Part shown: in pieces, positions 1 through 5,870 of the stretch
Numbering within the stretch: the first letter of the stretch is position 1
Layout: every line of letters begins with the position of its first letter
From: Oscillospiraceae bacterium
Lineage (GTDB): Bacteria > Bacillota > Clostridia > Oscillospirales > Oscillospiraceae
Direction of reading: 5' to 3'
Assembly (NCBI GenBank): GCA_017521875.1
Contig: JAFXBH010000148.1
Location: 1 to 5,888 of the forward strand
DNA length: 5,888 bases
The notes under the pieces: generated by a model
Told to the model about the DNA's origin: nothing
Database searches by the model: none
The model's input: only the letters and a program-made list of their open reading frames with translations
Made by a program: the position numbers and the translations under genes

Positions 1-361
1 CATTATCCCCAAGCGTCGCAGCGTAGGTCTGACGGCTGCCGTAGCCAAGGCATCTGCCGGCGCAGTGGAGTATATGAAAGTGGCCAAGGTGAGCAATATC
101 AATAACGCCATTGCAGAACTGAAAGAAAAGGGCGTGTGGGTCTTTGGCACTGCTGCGGAAGGCTCTGTGCCGATGTATCAGGCGGATCTGTCCGGCCCGG
201 CGGCCATCGTCATTGGCAACGAAGGTGAGGGCATGAGCCAGTTGGTGCGGAAAAACTGCGATATGCTGGTGCACATTCCCATGAAAGGACAGATTTCTTC
301 CCTGAACGCCTCGGCGGCGGCTTCCATTTTGTTGTTTGAAGCGGTGCGCCAGCGGAGATAA
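1..361 (+). CDS. rlmB: 23S rRNA (guanosine-2'-O-)-methyltransferase RlmB, 3' part only
   Basis: This is the C-terminal 119 residues of a SPOUT-class (TrmH/SpoU family) RNA methyltransferase; the reading frame is open from base 2 and the true start lies upstream of the window. The family uses S-adenosylmethionine to methylate the ribose of a 23S rRNA guanosine (G2251 in E. coli numbering) in the cytoplasm. Visible hallmarks are IIPKRRSVGLT at the left edge, the segment VIGNEGEGMSQLVRKNCD (SPOUT motif 2) and IPMKGQISSLNASAA (motif 3), which together form the knotted SAM-binding site. The KRRSVGLT and ASAGAVEY segments resemble RlmB more than tRNA TrmH. Family members are usually about 240-280 residues, so roughly half is missing because of the window edge, not because of a mutation. 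The TAA stop overlaps the ribosome binding site of the next gene, so the two are probably cotranscribed. Confidence 0.9.
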   Translation, partial: IIPKRRSVGLTAAVAKASAGAVEYMKVAKVSNINNAIAELKEKGVWVFGTAAEGSVPMYQADLSGPAAIVIGNEGEGMSQLVRKNCDMLVHIPMKGQISSLNASAAASILLFEAVRQRR

Positions 362-365
362 GGAG
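360..365 (+). promoter_or_regulatory. Ribosome binding site of the 373-2511 gene, overlapping the rlmB stop codon
   Basis: AAGGAG begins inside the rlmB TAA stop (359-361) and ends 7 nt before the ATG at 373. There is no room for a promoter or terminator in the 11-nt gap. This fixes the start codon and suggests that ribosomes finishing rlmB feed directly onto the next gene. Confidence 0.8.
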
Positions 366-372
366 CGTATCT

Positions 373-2511
373 ATGGACGAGAACAAAGAATTATCCTTAG
401 AAGATATTTTAAAAGAATTCGGCAGCGCCCCGGCAGAAGAGCCTGTTGCAGAGGAAGATCTGGAGCAGACCCGGAAATTTACCCTGGATCTGGATGCTGA
501 GAAGTTTACTGAGGCGAATCTGGAGCAGACCCAGCGGATCGGAGAAGATCTGCAGGCCACCCGTCGGATCGACCCCATAGAAACAGAAGAGGATCTGCAG
601 GCCACCCGCCGGATCGACCCGGCAGAACTGAAAGGGGCAAAATCGGAAGTCACCGGCGATACCGTTCGTTTGGACGGCCTGCGGCAGAAAATCACCCAGA
701 GAATTCCGGAGATCCCCCCGGAGGAGAATCCGGAGGAGCGGATCTGGAATCCGGGAGATACCATTCACTCTGAGCCGTTTTCCAAGAACTGGGAGCCGGA
801 GTACGACCAGCCTATGGGCGAGTACATTCCGCCCCAGCCCATTCAGTTCCAGCCCCGTTCCCGTTTCCGGGAATTGAAGAAGAAACTGGTAGCAGGTCCT
901 GAAAAGCGGTACTACGAATTGTGGGAGAAAGGCGTTGGCAAACTGCAGGCGGCAATCTTCCTGAGCCTGTTGGTGGTGCTGATCTGCGGTGGCTCTACGG
1001 TGATGTATGCCTTGGATCTGGTGCAGGATAACCGGCTGCGGCTGATGGTATTTGGCCAGTTTTTGGCTATGCTGGTATCGGCGCTGCTGGGGTATAACCA
1101 ATTGATCGAGGGTATTACCGATTTGTTTGAAAAACGGTTTACCTTAAATACATTGTTGGCAGTTACCTTCCTGTTCTGCTGTATCGACGGCGTGATTTGT
1201 TTGGGACAGGTGCGGGTGCCTTGCTGCGCTGCTTTCAGTTTGGAAGTGTGTATGTCCCTGTGGAGCACCTACCATCGCAGAAGCCGGGAGATCTCCCAAC
1301 TGGATACGATGCGTAAGGCTGTTCGCCTGGACGGTGTGGCGGCCTGCCCGGATTATATGGATGGTAAGAAGGGCCTGCTCCGCACAGAAGGTCAGGTAGA
1401 GGACTTTATGGATACCTACCAGCAGGTGGGCAAGCCGGAAAAACGGCTGCAGATCTACGGTCTGGTGGCCATGTTCGTGGCCTTTGCCATCGGCATTTTC
1501 GCCGGTGTGACTGCCGGTGTAGCGGCCGGTGTGCAGGTGACTGCAGTTTCTCTGCTGGCGGCTGTGCCGGCGACTGCTTTTGTTACCCATAGCCGTCCTG
1601 CCTGGCTGTTGGAGGTCCGGCTGCACAAACTGGGCACTGTCCTGTGCGGTTGGCAGGGCGTGGAGGGATTGAGCGGCAAGGCCGCATTCCCCCTGACATT
1701 CCAGGATCTGTATCCTTTGGATGCTGTGCGGCTCAACGGCGTGAAGTACTTTGGCTCCCGGGAGCCGGATCAGGTAGTAGCATACGCTGCTGCCGTGATC
1801 ACTGCGGATGGCTGCGGCCTGTCCCCTCTGTTCCAACAGGTGCTGGATACCTACAATGGCCGGCATTTTGATGCCACTGACCTGACCCATTATGAAAACG
1901 GCGGTCTGGGCGGCACAGTGCAGGGAGAATCGGTGCTGATCGGTTCGGCATCGTTCCTGCGGGATATGGAAATTGACGTGCCGGAAAATGCCAAGGTCAG
2001 TTACGGTGTGTATGTGGCCATCGAAGGGGAATTGTGCGGGTTGTTTGCCGTCAGTTATGATAAGACCACCTCGGCCACCGCAGGCCTGACCACCCTGAAT
2101 GCTTACAGAAGACTGAATCCCGTGCTGGTCAGCGATGATTTTATGCTGACAACCGGATTTATCCGCAGTAAATTCGGTATGAAACCCAAACGGCTGCTGA
2201 TGCCGGACTTTCCGGAGCGGGCAGAACTTCGGCAGAAAGAACTGCCGGAGGAGACCCAATCCCTGCTGATGACCACATCTTTAGGCCTTGCGCCCATTGC
2301 CTATGGCATTACCGGCGCCCGGGCATTGCGGACCACCAGCCGGCTGGGTACGGTGCTGCACATCATTGGCGGCGCGGTGGGTTTGGGAATTATGGCTCTG
2401 CTGGCAGGGCTAAGCGCGTTGGAACTGCTGACGCCTATGAATGTGTTCCTGTTCCAACTGATTTGGATGATTCCCGGCTTTTTGTTCACCGAATGGACTC
2501 GAGCAGTATAA
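373..2511 (+). CDS. Degenerate P1B-type ATPase-like membrane protein (probable pseudo-ATPase) with acidic Thr-motif N-terminal tail
   Basis: A 712-residue protein of unknown function. Residues 1-165 are acidic, Pro-rich and probably disordered, with six Thr-x-(Arg/Lys)-hydrophobic motifs (Thr33, 53, 63, 78, 97, 108). Likely membrane segments are about 191-214, 222-243, 256-280, 283-299, 361-379, 388-404, 659-683 and 688-707, the 4+2+2 pattern of heavy-metal P-type ATPases. Between segments 6 and 7 the order matches a P/N-domain: RLHKLGTVLCGWQGVEGL (416-433) resembles the stretch before the phosphorylation site, GGLGGTVQGESVLIG (510-524) resembles the ATP-binding loop, and VYVAIEGELCGLFAVSYD (546-563) resembles the strand pair after it. 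The catalytic parts are missing: DKTGT is replaced by PLTFQ (440-444), TGDN by VSDD (586-589), CPC by VPA, GDGxND is absent, and only about 60 residues stand where the actuator domain with TGE should be. ATP-driven transport is therefore unlikely; a sensory, scaffolding or regulatory role is inference. The frame is intact, so this is not a decaying pseudogene. It follows rlmB closely. Confidence 0.6.
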   Translation: MDENKELSLEDILKEFGSAPAEEPVAEEDLEQTRKFTLDLDAEKFTEANLEQTQRIGEDLQATRRIDPIETEEDLQATRRIDPAELKGAKSEVTGDTVRLDGLRQKITQRIPEIPPEENPEERIWNPGDTIHSEPFSKNWEPEYDQPMGEYIPPQPIQFQPRSRFRELKKKLVAGPEKRYYELWEKGVGKLQAAIFLSLLVVLICGGSTVMYALDLVQDNRLRLMVFGQFLAMLVSALLGYNQLIEGITDLFEKRFTLNTLLAVTFLFCCIDGVICLGQVRVPCCAAFSLEVCMSLWSTYHRRSREISQLDTMRKAVRLDGVAACPDYMDGKKGLLRTEGQVEDFMDTYQQVGKPEKRLQIYGLVAMFVAFAIGIFAGVTAGVAAGVQVTAVSLLAAVPATAFVTHSRPAWLLEVRLHKLGTVLCGWQGVEGLSGKAAFPLTFQDLYPLDAVRLNGVKYFGSREPDQVVAYAAAVITADGCGLSPLFQQVLDTYNGRHFDATDLTHYENGGLGGTVQGESVLIGSASFLRDMEIDVPENAKVSYGVYVAIEGELCGLFAVSYDKTTSATAGLTTLNAYRRLNPVLVSDDFMLTTGFIRSKFGMKPKRLLMPDFPERAELRQKELPEETQSLLMTTSLGLAPIAYGITGARALRTTSRLGTVLHIIGGAVGLGIMALLAGLSALELLTPMNVFLFQLIWMIPGFLFTEWTRAV
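544..621 (+). repeat. In-gene duplicated 33-bp unit encoding EDLQATRRIDP twice
   Basis: Units at 544-576 and 589-621 lie 45 nt (15 codons) apart and differ at only three of 33 bases. They encode identical 11-residue blocks (residues 58-68 and 73-83). The near identity at DNA level points to recent in-frame duplication within the N-terminal tail of the 712-residue protein. More diverged relatives of the same motif occur around residues 30-36 and 50-56. Confidence 0.85.
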
Positions 2512-2528
2512 ATTTATCCTATAAAACA

Positions 2529-2560
2529 CCCCGATTCGGAAAGAATCGGGGCGTTTCTTT
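2529..2560. terminator. Bidirectional intrinsic terminator between the convergent 373-2511 gene and mnmG
   Basis: A perfect 9-bp stem, CCCCGATTC (2529-2537) with GAATCGGGG (2543-2551), closes a GGAAA loop. On the plus strand it is followed by CGTTTCTTT. On the minus strand the stem is followed by TGTTTTAT. It starts 17 nt after the plus-strand stop and lies only 7 nt past the mnmG stop, so one hairpin serves both converging transcripts. Confidence 0.9.
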
Positions 2561-4427
2561 ATACATTGTTCTGTTCCAGGTAGATCAGCAGCACCGCAAT
2601 GTCCGCAGGGCTGACACCGGAAATACGACTGGCCTGTCCGATAGATACCGGGCGGATTTGGGAGAGTTTATCTCTGGCTTCCAGCCGGAGACCGGCAATG
2701 GCGTTGTAATCCAAGTCGTTGGGCAACAGCCGGGATTCTTCTTTCTTGAATTCGGCTACCTGCTTTTCCTGCCGGGCAAGATACCCGGCGTACTTCACCT
2801 GAATTTCCACCTCTTCCGTCACCGACAGGGGCAGTTCCGGACGATTCGGGTCAAAGGGGGCGATGTCGGCATAGGTCACCTGGGGGCGACGGAGCAGATC
2901 TGCCAGCCGGGCGGAGTTCTCCACCGGGGTGGATTCCCGGAGCGCCAACATTTCGTTCAAGGCAGGACTGCCGGGAACGCCGCAACTTTCCAGCCGCTGG
3001 ATCTCTTTGGCCACTTGGGCGTATTTTTCTTCCACTTTCGCCAGTTGTTCCGGCGGGACAAGGCCCACGGCCGCGCCAATGTGGGTCAGCCGCTGATCCG
3101 CATTGTCCTGCCGGTGGAGCAGACGATACTCACTGCGGCTGGTCATAATCCGGTAGGGTTCTTCTGTGCCTTTGGTCACCAGATCGTCGATCAGTGTGCC
3201 GATGTAACTGGTGTCCCGGGTGAGGATCAGGGGATCTTTTCCCTGCAATTTCAGCGCCGCATTGATACCGGCGACCAGACCCTGTACTGCCGCTTCTTCG
3301 TAGCCGGAAGAGCCGTTGAACTGGCCTGCGCCGTAGAGTCCGGAGATCTTCTTGTACTCCAGGGTGGGCAGCAGACTGGTGGGGTCGATACATTCATATT
3401 CGATGGCGTAGGCCGGGCGCATCATCTGGGCGTTTTCCAGGCCGGGGATGGTGCGCATCATTTCAAGCTGCACATCCTCGGGCAGGCTGGAAGAAAATCC
3501 CTGAATGTACATCTCCTCGGTGTCCAGACCGCAAGGCTCAATGAACAGTTGGTGGCGGCTTTTCTCCGCAAACCGGACGATTTTCGTCTCAATACTGGGA
3601 CAGTACCGAGGGCCGACGCCGGAAATGGTGCCGTCATACATAGGGGAGCGGTGTAAGTTTTCCCGGATGATCCGGTGGGTCTCCTCGTTGGTGTAGGTGA
3701 GATAACACACCGCTTGGTTGTTCAGTTTGTGGGTGGTGCGGAAAGAGAAAGGCTCGGGGTCTTCGTCGCCGGGTTGCAGTTCCATTTTGGAAAAGTCGAT
3801 GCTCCGGCGGTTGACGCGGGGCGGCGTACCGGTCTTAAACCGACGCAGAGGCAGACCCAAGGCCCGTAAATTATCCCCCAGACCAATGGATGCGTGCATG
3901 CCGTCCGGGCCGGCAGATTCTACGCTCTCACCGGTGATGACGGTGCTGTCCAAGTATGTGCCGGTGGCAATGATTACCGCCTTGGCATCATAGTGCGCTC
4001 CCAATTTGGTGCGAATGCCGGTGACGGCATTGTTTTCAGTGAAAATTTCCACTACTTGGGCCTGTTTTAACTCCAAATTCTCCTGCAGTTCCAGGGCGTG
4101 TTTCATGTATTCCTGATACCGCCGCCGGTCACCTTGCGCCCGGAGAGAGTGGACGGCCGGGCCTTTGCCTTTGTTCAGCATCCGGTATTGGATGCAAGCC
4201 GCATCTGCCGCCAGTCCCATCTCACCACCCAGAGCGTCCAGTTCCCGCACCAGATGGCCTTTTCCTGTGCCGCCGATGGCCGGGTTGCAGGGCATATTGC
4301 CCACCGCATCCAGATTGATGGTGAACAGAATGGTACGCAGACCCAGCCGGGCAGAGGCCAGCGCGGCTTCAATACCGGCGTGTCCTGCGCCGATGACGAT
4401 TACATCTGCGCTTCCTGCGTGGTACAT
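2559..4427 (-). CDS. mnmG: tRNA uridine-5-carboxymethylaminomethyl modification enzyme MnmG (GidA)
   Basis: A full-length 622-residue FAD protein that, with the GTPase MnmE, adds the carboxymethylaminomethyl group to C5 of the wobble uridine (U34) of certain tRNAs, using methylene-tetrahydrofolate; it acts in the cytoplasm. The N-terminus carries the FAD-binding Rossmann motif [12 protein letters not shown] (11-22) and the family signature [22 protein letters not shown] (47-68), including Cys47. Further signatures are ATGTYL (154-159), [10 protein letters not shown] (196-205), RYCPSIE (274-280) with the second conserved catalytic Cys at 276, and [16 protein letters not shown] later on. The C-terminus has the [16 protein letters not shown] and [14 protein letters not shown] segments of the helical domain that contacts MnmE and tRNA. 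Length is normal for the family. The ATG at 4427 has AGGAGG 7 nt upstream and lies inside the end of trmB (28-nt overlap). Neither mnmE nor rsmG, common neighbours of mnmG, is adjacent here. Confidence 0.97.
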   Translation of the reverse strand: MYHAGSADVIVIGAGHAGIEAALASARLGLRTILFTINLDAVGNMPCNPAIGGTGKGHLVRELDALGGEMGLAADAACIQYRMLNKGKGPAVHSLRAQGDRRRYQEYMKHALELQENLELKQAQVVEIFTENNAVTGIRTKLGAHYDAKAVIIATGTYLDSTVITGESVESAGPDGMHASIGLGDNLRALGLPLRRFKTGTPPRVNRRSIDFSKMELQPGDEDPEPFSFRTTHKLNNQAVCYLTYTNEETHRIIRENLHRSPMYDGTISGVGPRYCPSIETKIVRFAEKSRHQLFIEPCGLDTEEMYIQGFSSSLPEDVQLEMMRTIPGLENAQMMRPAYAIEYECIDPTSLLPTLEYKKISGLYGAGQFNGSSGYEEAAVQGLVAGINAALKLQGKDPLILTRDTSYIGTLIDDLVTKGTEEPYRIMTSRSEYRLLHRQDNADQRLTHIGAAVGLVPPEQLAKVEEKYAQVAKEIQRLESCGVPGSPALNEMLALRESTPVENSARLADLLRRPQVTYADIAPFDPNRPELPLSVTEEVEIQVKYAGYLARQEKQVAEFKKEESRLLPNDLDYNAIAGLRLEARDKLSQIRPVSIGQASRISGVSPADIAVLLIYLEQNNV

Positions 4428-5089
4428 ACTTTCTCCTCCTTGGGAAGGTCAAAGGGTTTGCACACCACTTCGCACCGGTTGATGGGAGTGCCCATGGCGT
4501 GGAATTTTTCTTCGTAGCCGGTCATAATGCCAACAATACCGTTTTCGTGAAGATTCCGGGTGAGATTGTTCACCTGCAGACCGCAAAAGGCGAACTCCTC
4601 CAAAGAGAATTCAAACAGGGGGGCGTTGTCGGTCTTGAAATGGATTTCCCCGCCCTCTTTCACAGTGCGGCAGTATTTATCCAAAAATGTCCGGAAAGTA
4701 AGCCGGCGTTTGGCATTTTTCTTTCTGGGCCAAGGGTCGGGAAAGTTGATAAACAACCGATCCATCTCCCCAAATGCGAAGATATCCTCAATGCCGGCTA
4801 CATCCATATCAATGAAAAACACATTCTTAAGCCCCATGGACTGTGCCTTTTCCATAGCCACTACCATAGCCTCCTGGCAGCGTTCTACAGCAATCAGCAG
4901 CACATCGGGATTTGCTTCAGCGGTCTCGGCGGTGAATTTACCCTTGCCGCAGCCCACTTCCACCCAAAGGGCGGTGCAGTCTTTCTTCAGGGAACGCCAT
5001 GCGCCCTTATATTCTGCAGGATTGCCGATCCGATAGGCGGATGTTGCCTCCATACGGCTATCTAAGTTTTTCATTTTGCGCATTCTCAT
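4400..5089 (-). CDS. trmB: tRNA (guanine-N7-)-methyltransferase TrmB
   Basis: A 229-residue class I SAM-dependent methyltransferase that makes m7G at position 46 of the tRNA variable loop. Visible signatures are the family N-terminus [10 protein letters not shown], the SAM-binding glycine loop [10 protein letters not shown] (43-52), AVER (67-70), the signature [18 protein letters not shown] (114-131) covering the tRNA-binding and catalytic region, HFKTDN (150-155) and [14 protein letters not shown] (190-203). Family members more often have Ser or Pro in N-F-x-D-P-W, so nothing essential seems lost. The open frame continues 50 codons upstream to 5239, but that stretch covers a promoter and the neighbouring terminator. 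The ATG at 5089 gives the expected N-terminus and has GAGGG at a suitable distance. The second ATG at 5083 is an alternative. It is the first gene of a two-gene operon with mnmG, which it overlaps by 28 nt. Confidence 0.96.
   Translation of the reverse strand: MRMRKMKNLDSRMEATSAYRIGNPAEYKGAWRSLKKDCTALWVEVGCGKGKFTAETAEANPDVLLIAVERCQEAMVVAMEKAQSMGLKNVFFIDMDVAGIEDIFAFGEMDRLFINFPDPWPRKKNAKRRLTFRTFLDKYCRTVKEGGEIHFKTDNAPLFEFSLEEFAFCGLQVNNLTRNLHENGIVGIMTGYEEKFHAMGTPINRCEVVCKPFDLPKEEKVCTTQEAQM
4433..4441 (-). promoter_or_regulatory. Strong ribosome binding site of mnmG, inside the trmB coding sequence
   Basis: On the minus strand AAGGAGGAG runs from 4441 to 4433; the AGGAGG core (4440-4435) is 7 nt from the ATG at 4427. 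It supports this start. It encodes part of the KEEK segment near the TrmB C-terminus, so the TrmB tail and the mnmG translation signal share sequence. Confidence 0.85.
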
Positions 5090-5124
5090 AAGTGTACCCT
5101 CGCAAACATAATATTTCAAATTAT

Positions 5125-5153
5125 AGTATAGCAGAAATATATGCGGGACGCAA
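5125..5153 (-). promoter_or_regulatory. Sigma-A type promoter of the trmB-mnmG operon
   Basis: On the minus strand TTGCGT (5153-5148) is followed by a 17-nt spacer and TATACT (5130-5125). Transcription would begin near 5118, leaving a leader of about 30 nt before the trmB ATG at 5089. An overlapping TATAAT (5125-5120) is a second possible -10 but has no good -35 at standard spacing. Confidence 0.7.
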
Positions 5154-5180
5154 CAGGGGAAACGGTCATACTTTCTCAGC

Positions 5181-5209
5181 AAAAAAGGCGTGTTCAAAAA
5201 CACGCCTTT
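5181..5209 (-). terminator. Intrinsic terminator of the small minus-strand HTH gene
   Basis: An 11-bp perfect stem, AAAGGCGTGTT (5184-5194) with AACACGCCTTT (5199-5209), has a 4-nt loop. On the minus strand the GGCGTG/CACGCC stem runs straight into six T residues (complement of 5186-5181). The stem begins inside the stop codon of the gene at 5208-5408. It separates that gene from the trmB promoter; the plus-strand tail is weaker. Confidence 0.88.
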
Positions 5210-5408
5210 AATCTTCTCTATATAGAACAATATCTTCAATTTTACAATTTAATATGCGACACAGATCAACAATCGTAGTAATATTCAACGGTTTGTTTTT
5301 CCGCAATTTATCAATGGTGGCACTGGAAATCCGATGTTTTTTGATCAATGAATAAGTTGTTTCATCGGATTTGTGAAGCGTATCCCAAAAAGGGCTATAA
5401 TCAATCAT
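5208..5408 (-). CDS. Small Cro/C1-type (XRE, HTH_26-like) transcriptional regulator
   Basis: A 66-residue, single-domain helix-turn-helix protein. The sequence opens with MIDYSPFWDTL, typical of the short HTH_26/YozG-type regulators. Its helices are roughly residues 5-13, 17-24 (TTYSLIKK), 28-37 (SSATIDKLRK, the probable recognition helix), 43-53 (ITTIVDLCRIL) and a closing IEDIVLY. There is no room for a ligand or oligomerisation domain. An in-frame ATG 15 nt upstream (5423) is possible, but the one at 5408 has AGAGG (5419-5415) 6 nt before it and gives the canonical family N-terminus. The gene is visibly more AT-rich than trmB and mnmG. It is divergent from the second HTH gene at 5514, shares a control region with it, and ends in its own terminator. 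Its target genes are not evident beyond a likely effect on this shared promoter region. Confidence 0.85.
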   Translation of the reverse strand: MIDYSPFWDTLHKSDETTYSLIKKHRISSATIDKLRKNKPLNITTIVDLCRILNCKIEDIVLYRED

Positions 5409-5432
5409 ACTGTACCTCTGCATTTTTTATTT

Positions 5433-5461
5433 ATCTTACTATGTAATCTCTCTCTTGACAA
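5433..5461 (-). promoter_or_regulatory. Promoter of the minus-strand HTH gene
   Basis: On the minus strand TTGTCA (5461-5456) is followed by 17 nt and TAAGAT (5438-5433). The predicted start near 5426 gives a leader of about 18 nt, containing the AGAGG ribosome binding site, before the ATG at 5408. Its -35 box occupies almost the same bases as the -35 box of the opposite promoter. Confidence 0.65.
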
Positions 5462-5483
5462 TAGTCATTAAAATGACTATAAT
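5455..5483 (+). promoter_or_regulatory. Perfect-consensus sigma-A promoter of the plus-strand HTH gene
   Basis: TTGACA (5455-5460), a 17-nt spacer and TATAAT (5478-5483) match the bacterial consensus at every position. Transcription would begin near 5490, leaving about 24 nt before the ATG at 5514. A promoter this strong in front of a small regulator fits tight repression at the palindrome that fills its spacer. Confidence 0.9.
5461..5480. promoter_or_regulatory. Candidate operator: palindrome between the -35 and -10 boxes
   Basis: ATAGTCAT (5461-5468) and ATGACTAT (5473-5480) are perfect inverted 8-bp arms around TAAA. The palindrome starts at the base after the -35 box and covers the first three bases of the -10 box, so a dimer bound here would block RNA polymerase at the plus promoter. 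It also touches the -35 of the opposite promoter. One of the two flanking HTH proteins is the natural candidate binder; which one cannot be told from sequence. Confidence 0.7.
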
Positions 5484-5513
5484 GCTCATAGAAATAAATG
5501 TCGGGAGGTACAC

Positions 5514-5759
5514 ATGAATACAAAAGCACTGAAGATTCTTTTTCGGAACATTACCGGTCTGCGGAAGTTTTACGGCTACTCTAAGAAAGAAATGGCGCAA
5601 ATCTTGGGGATTGGCATAAAAACATTGGATAAGATTGAAAATGGAATCATTCCGCCCCGGCTGGGAGTAGAGATCGTGTTTGTTGTTTGTCAGCAGTTCC
5701 ATATTCGTCCGGCTGTGCTTTTTTCTGTAGAGTTGTTTCCGCAATCTCGCGCCGATTGA
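5514..5759 (+). CDS. Small XRE-family helix-turn-helix regulator
   Basis: An 81-residue protein with one Cro/C1-type DNA-binding domain. LRKFYGYSKKEMAQILGI (16-33) holds helices 1-2 and IKTLDKIENGIIPPRL (35-50) holds the recognition helix and the usual E-N-G turn. Residues 52-71 (VEIVFVVCQQFHIRPAVLFS) are the closing helices, with the common ending in which the domain assigns a fold to 'LF'. The ATG at 5514 is preceded by GGGAGG (5503-5508), 5 nt away. The promoter is perfect consensus with an embedded palindrome, which points to autorepression. The last residues (about 76-81) run into the non-coding repeat region and may not be conserved. It is divergent from another HTH gene, a layout typical of phage or mobile-element switches, but no integrase, toxin or structural gene is visible in the window. 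Confidence 0.85.
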   Translation: MNTKALKILFRNITGLRKFYGYSKKEMAQILGIGIKTLDKIENGIIPPRLGVEIVFVVCQQFHIRPAVLFSVELFPQSRAD

Positions 5760-5790
5760 CCCGGAGAGATGTTTGACAACGACTCGCGGT

Positions 5791-5870
5791 CGATTCGTTT
5801 GCGTGTCCCCCCTCTTACAAGGGGTGACCCGCCAGCGATTCGTTTGCATTTTTGCCCGCAGGGGCAAAAA
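5791..5870. repeat. Two 12-bp direct repeats, each followed by a hairpin; probable intergenic repeat element
   Basis: CGATTCGTTTGC occurs at 5791-5802 and 5836-5847, exactly 45 nt apart. Each copy is followed within a few bases by an inverted repeat. The first is GTC-C-CCCCT / AGGGG-T-GAC (5805-5828, one mismatch, 6-nt loop). The second is TTTTTGCCC / GGGCAAAAA (5849-5870, perfect, GCAG loop). No convincing gene covers 5760-5888. The second hairpin has its T run on the 5' arm with no T tract after it on either strand, so it is not a standard intrinsic terminator. The repeat may continue past the window edge. Confidence 0.6.

Noticed and set aside
1144..2259. 371-codon open frame on the minus strand
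   Set aside because: It is antisense to the 712-residue membrane protein, has His/Gln-rich unlikely composition and no ribosome binding site; the plus-strand protein has coherent membrane segments.
373..2511. Functional copper or zinc exporter
   Set aside because: The aspartate that must be phosphorylated, the TGE loop, the CPC metal site and GDGxND are all missing, so transport by the known mechanism is not possible.
2463..3656. 397-codon open frame on the plus strand
   Set aside because: It lies antisense to mnmG, whose full set of family motifs is present on the other strand. The translation shows no recognisable domain and is an out-of-frame shadow.
5090..5239. 50-codon N-terminal extension of TrmB
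   Set aside because: It would read through a terminator and a well-placed promoter, and TrmB homologues begin with the M-R-x-R-K-x-K-N segment found at 5089.
5439..5867. 142-codon open frame on the minus strand across the HTH gene and repeat
   Set aside because: It overlaps the plus-strand HTH gene, the promoters and the repeat element. Its translation has no recognisable domain, and it looks like a spurious frame through a repeat.
5849..5870. Intrinsic terminator for the plus-strand HTH gene
   Set aside because: The hairpin is perfect, but its T run is on the 5' arm and the sequence after the stem (TTAAGG on plus, ATGCAA on minus) is not a T tract.
5791..5870. CRISPR array
   Set aside because: There are only two 12-bp repeats, and the region between them forms a hairpin rather than a spacer. 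No cas gene is present.
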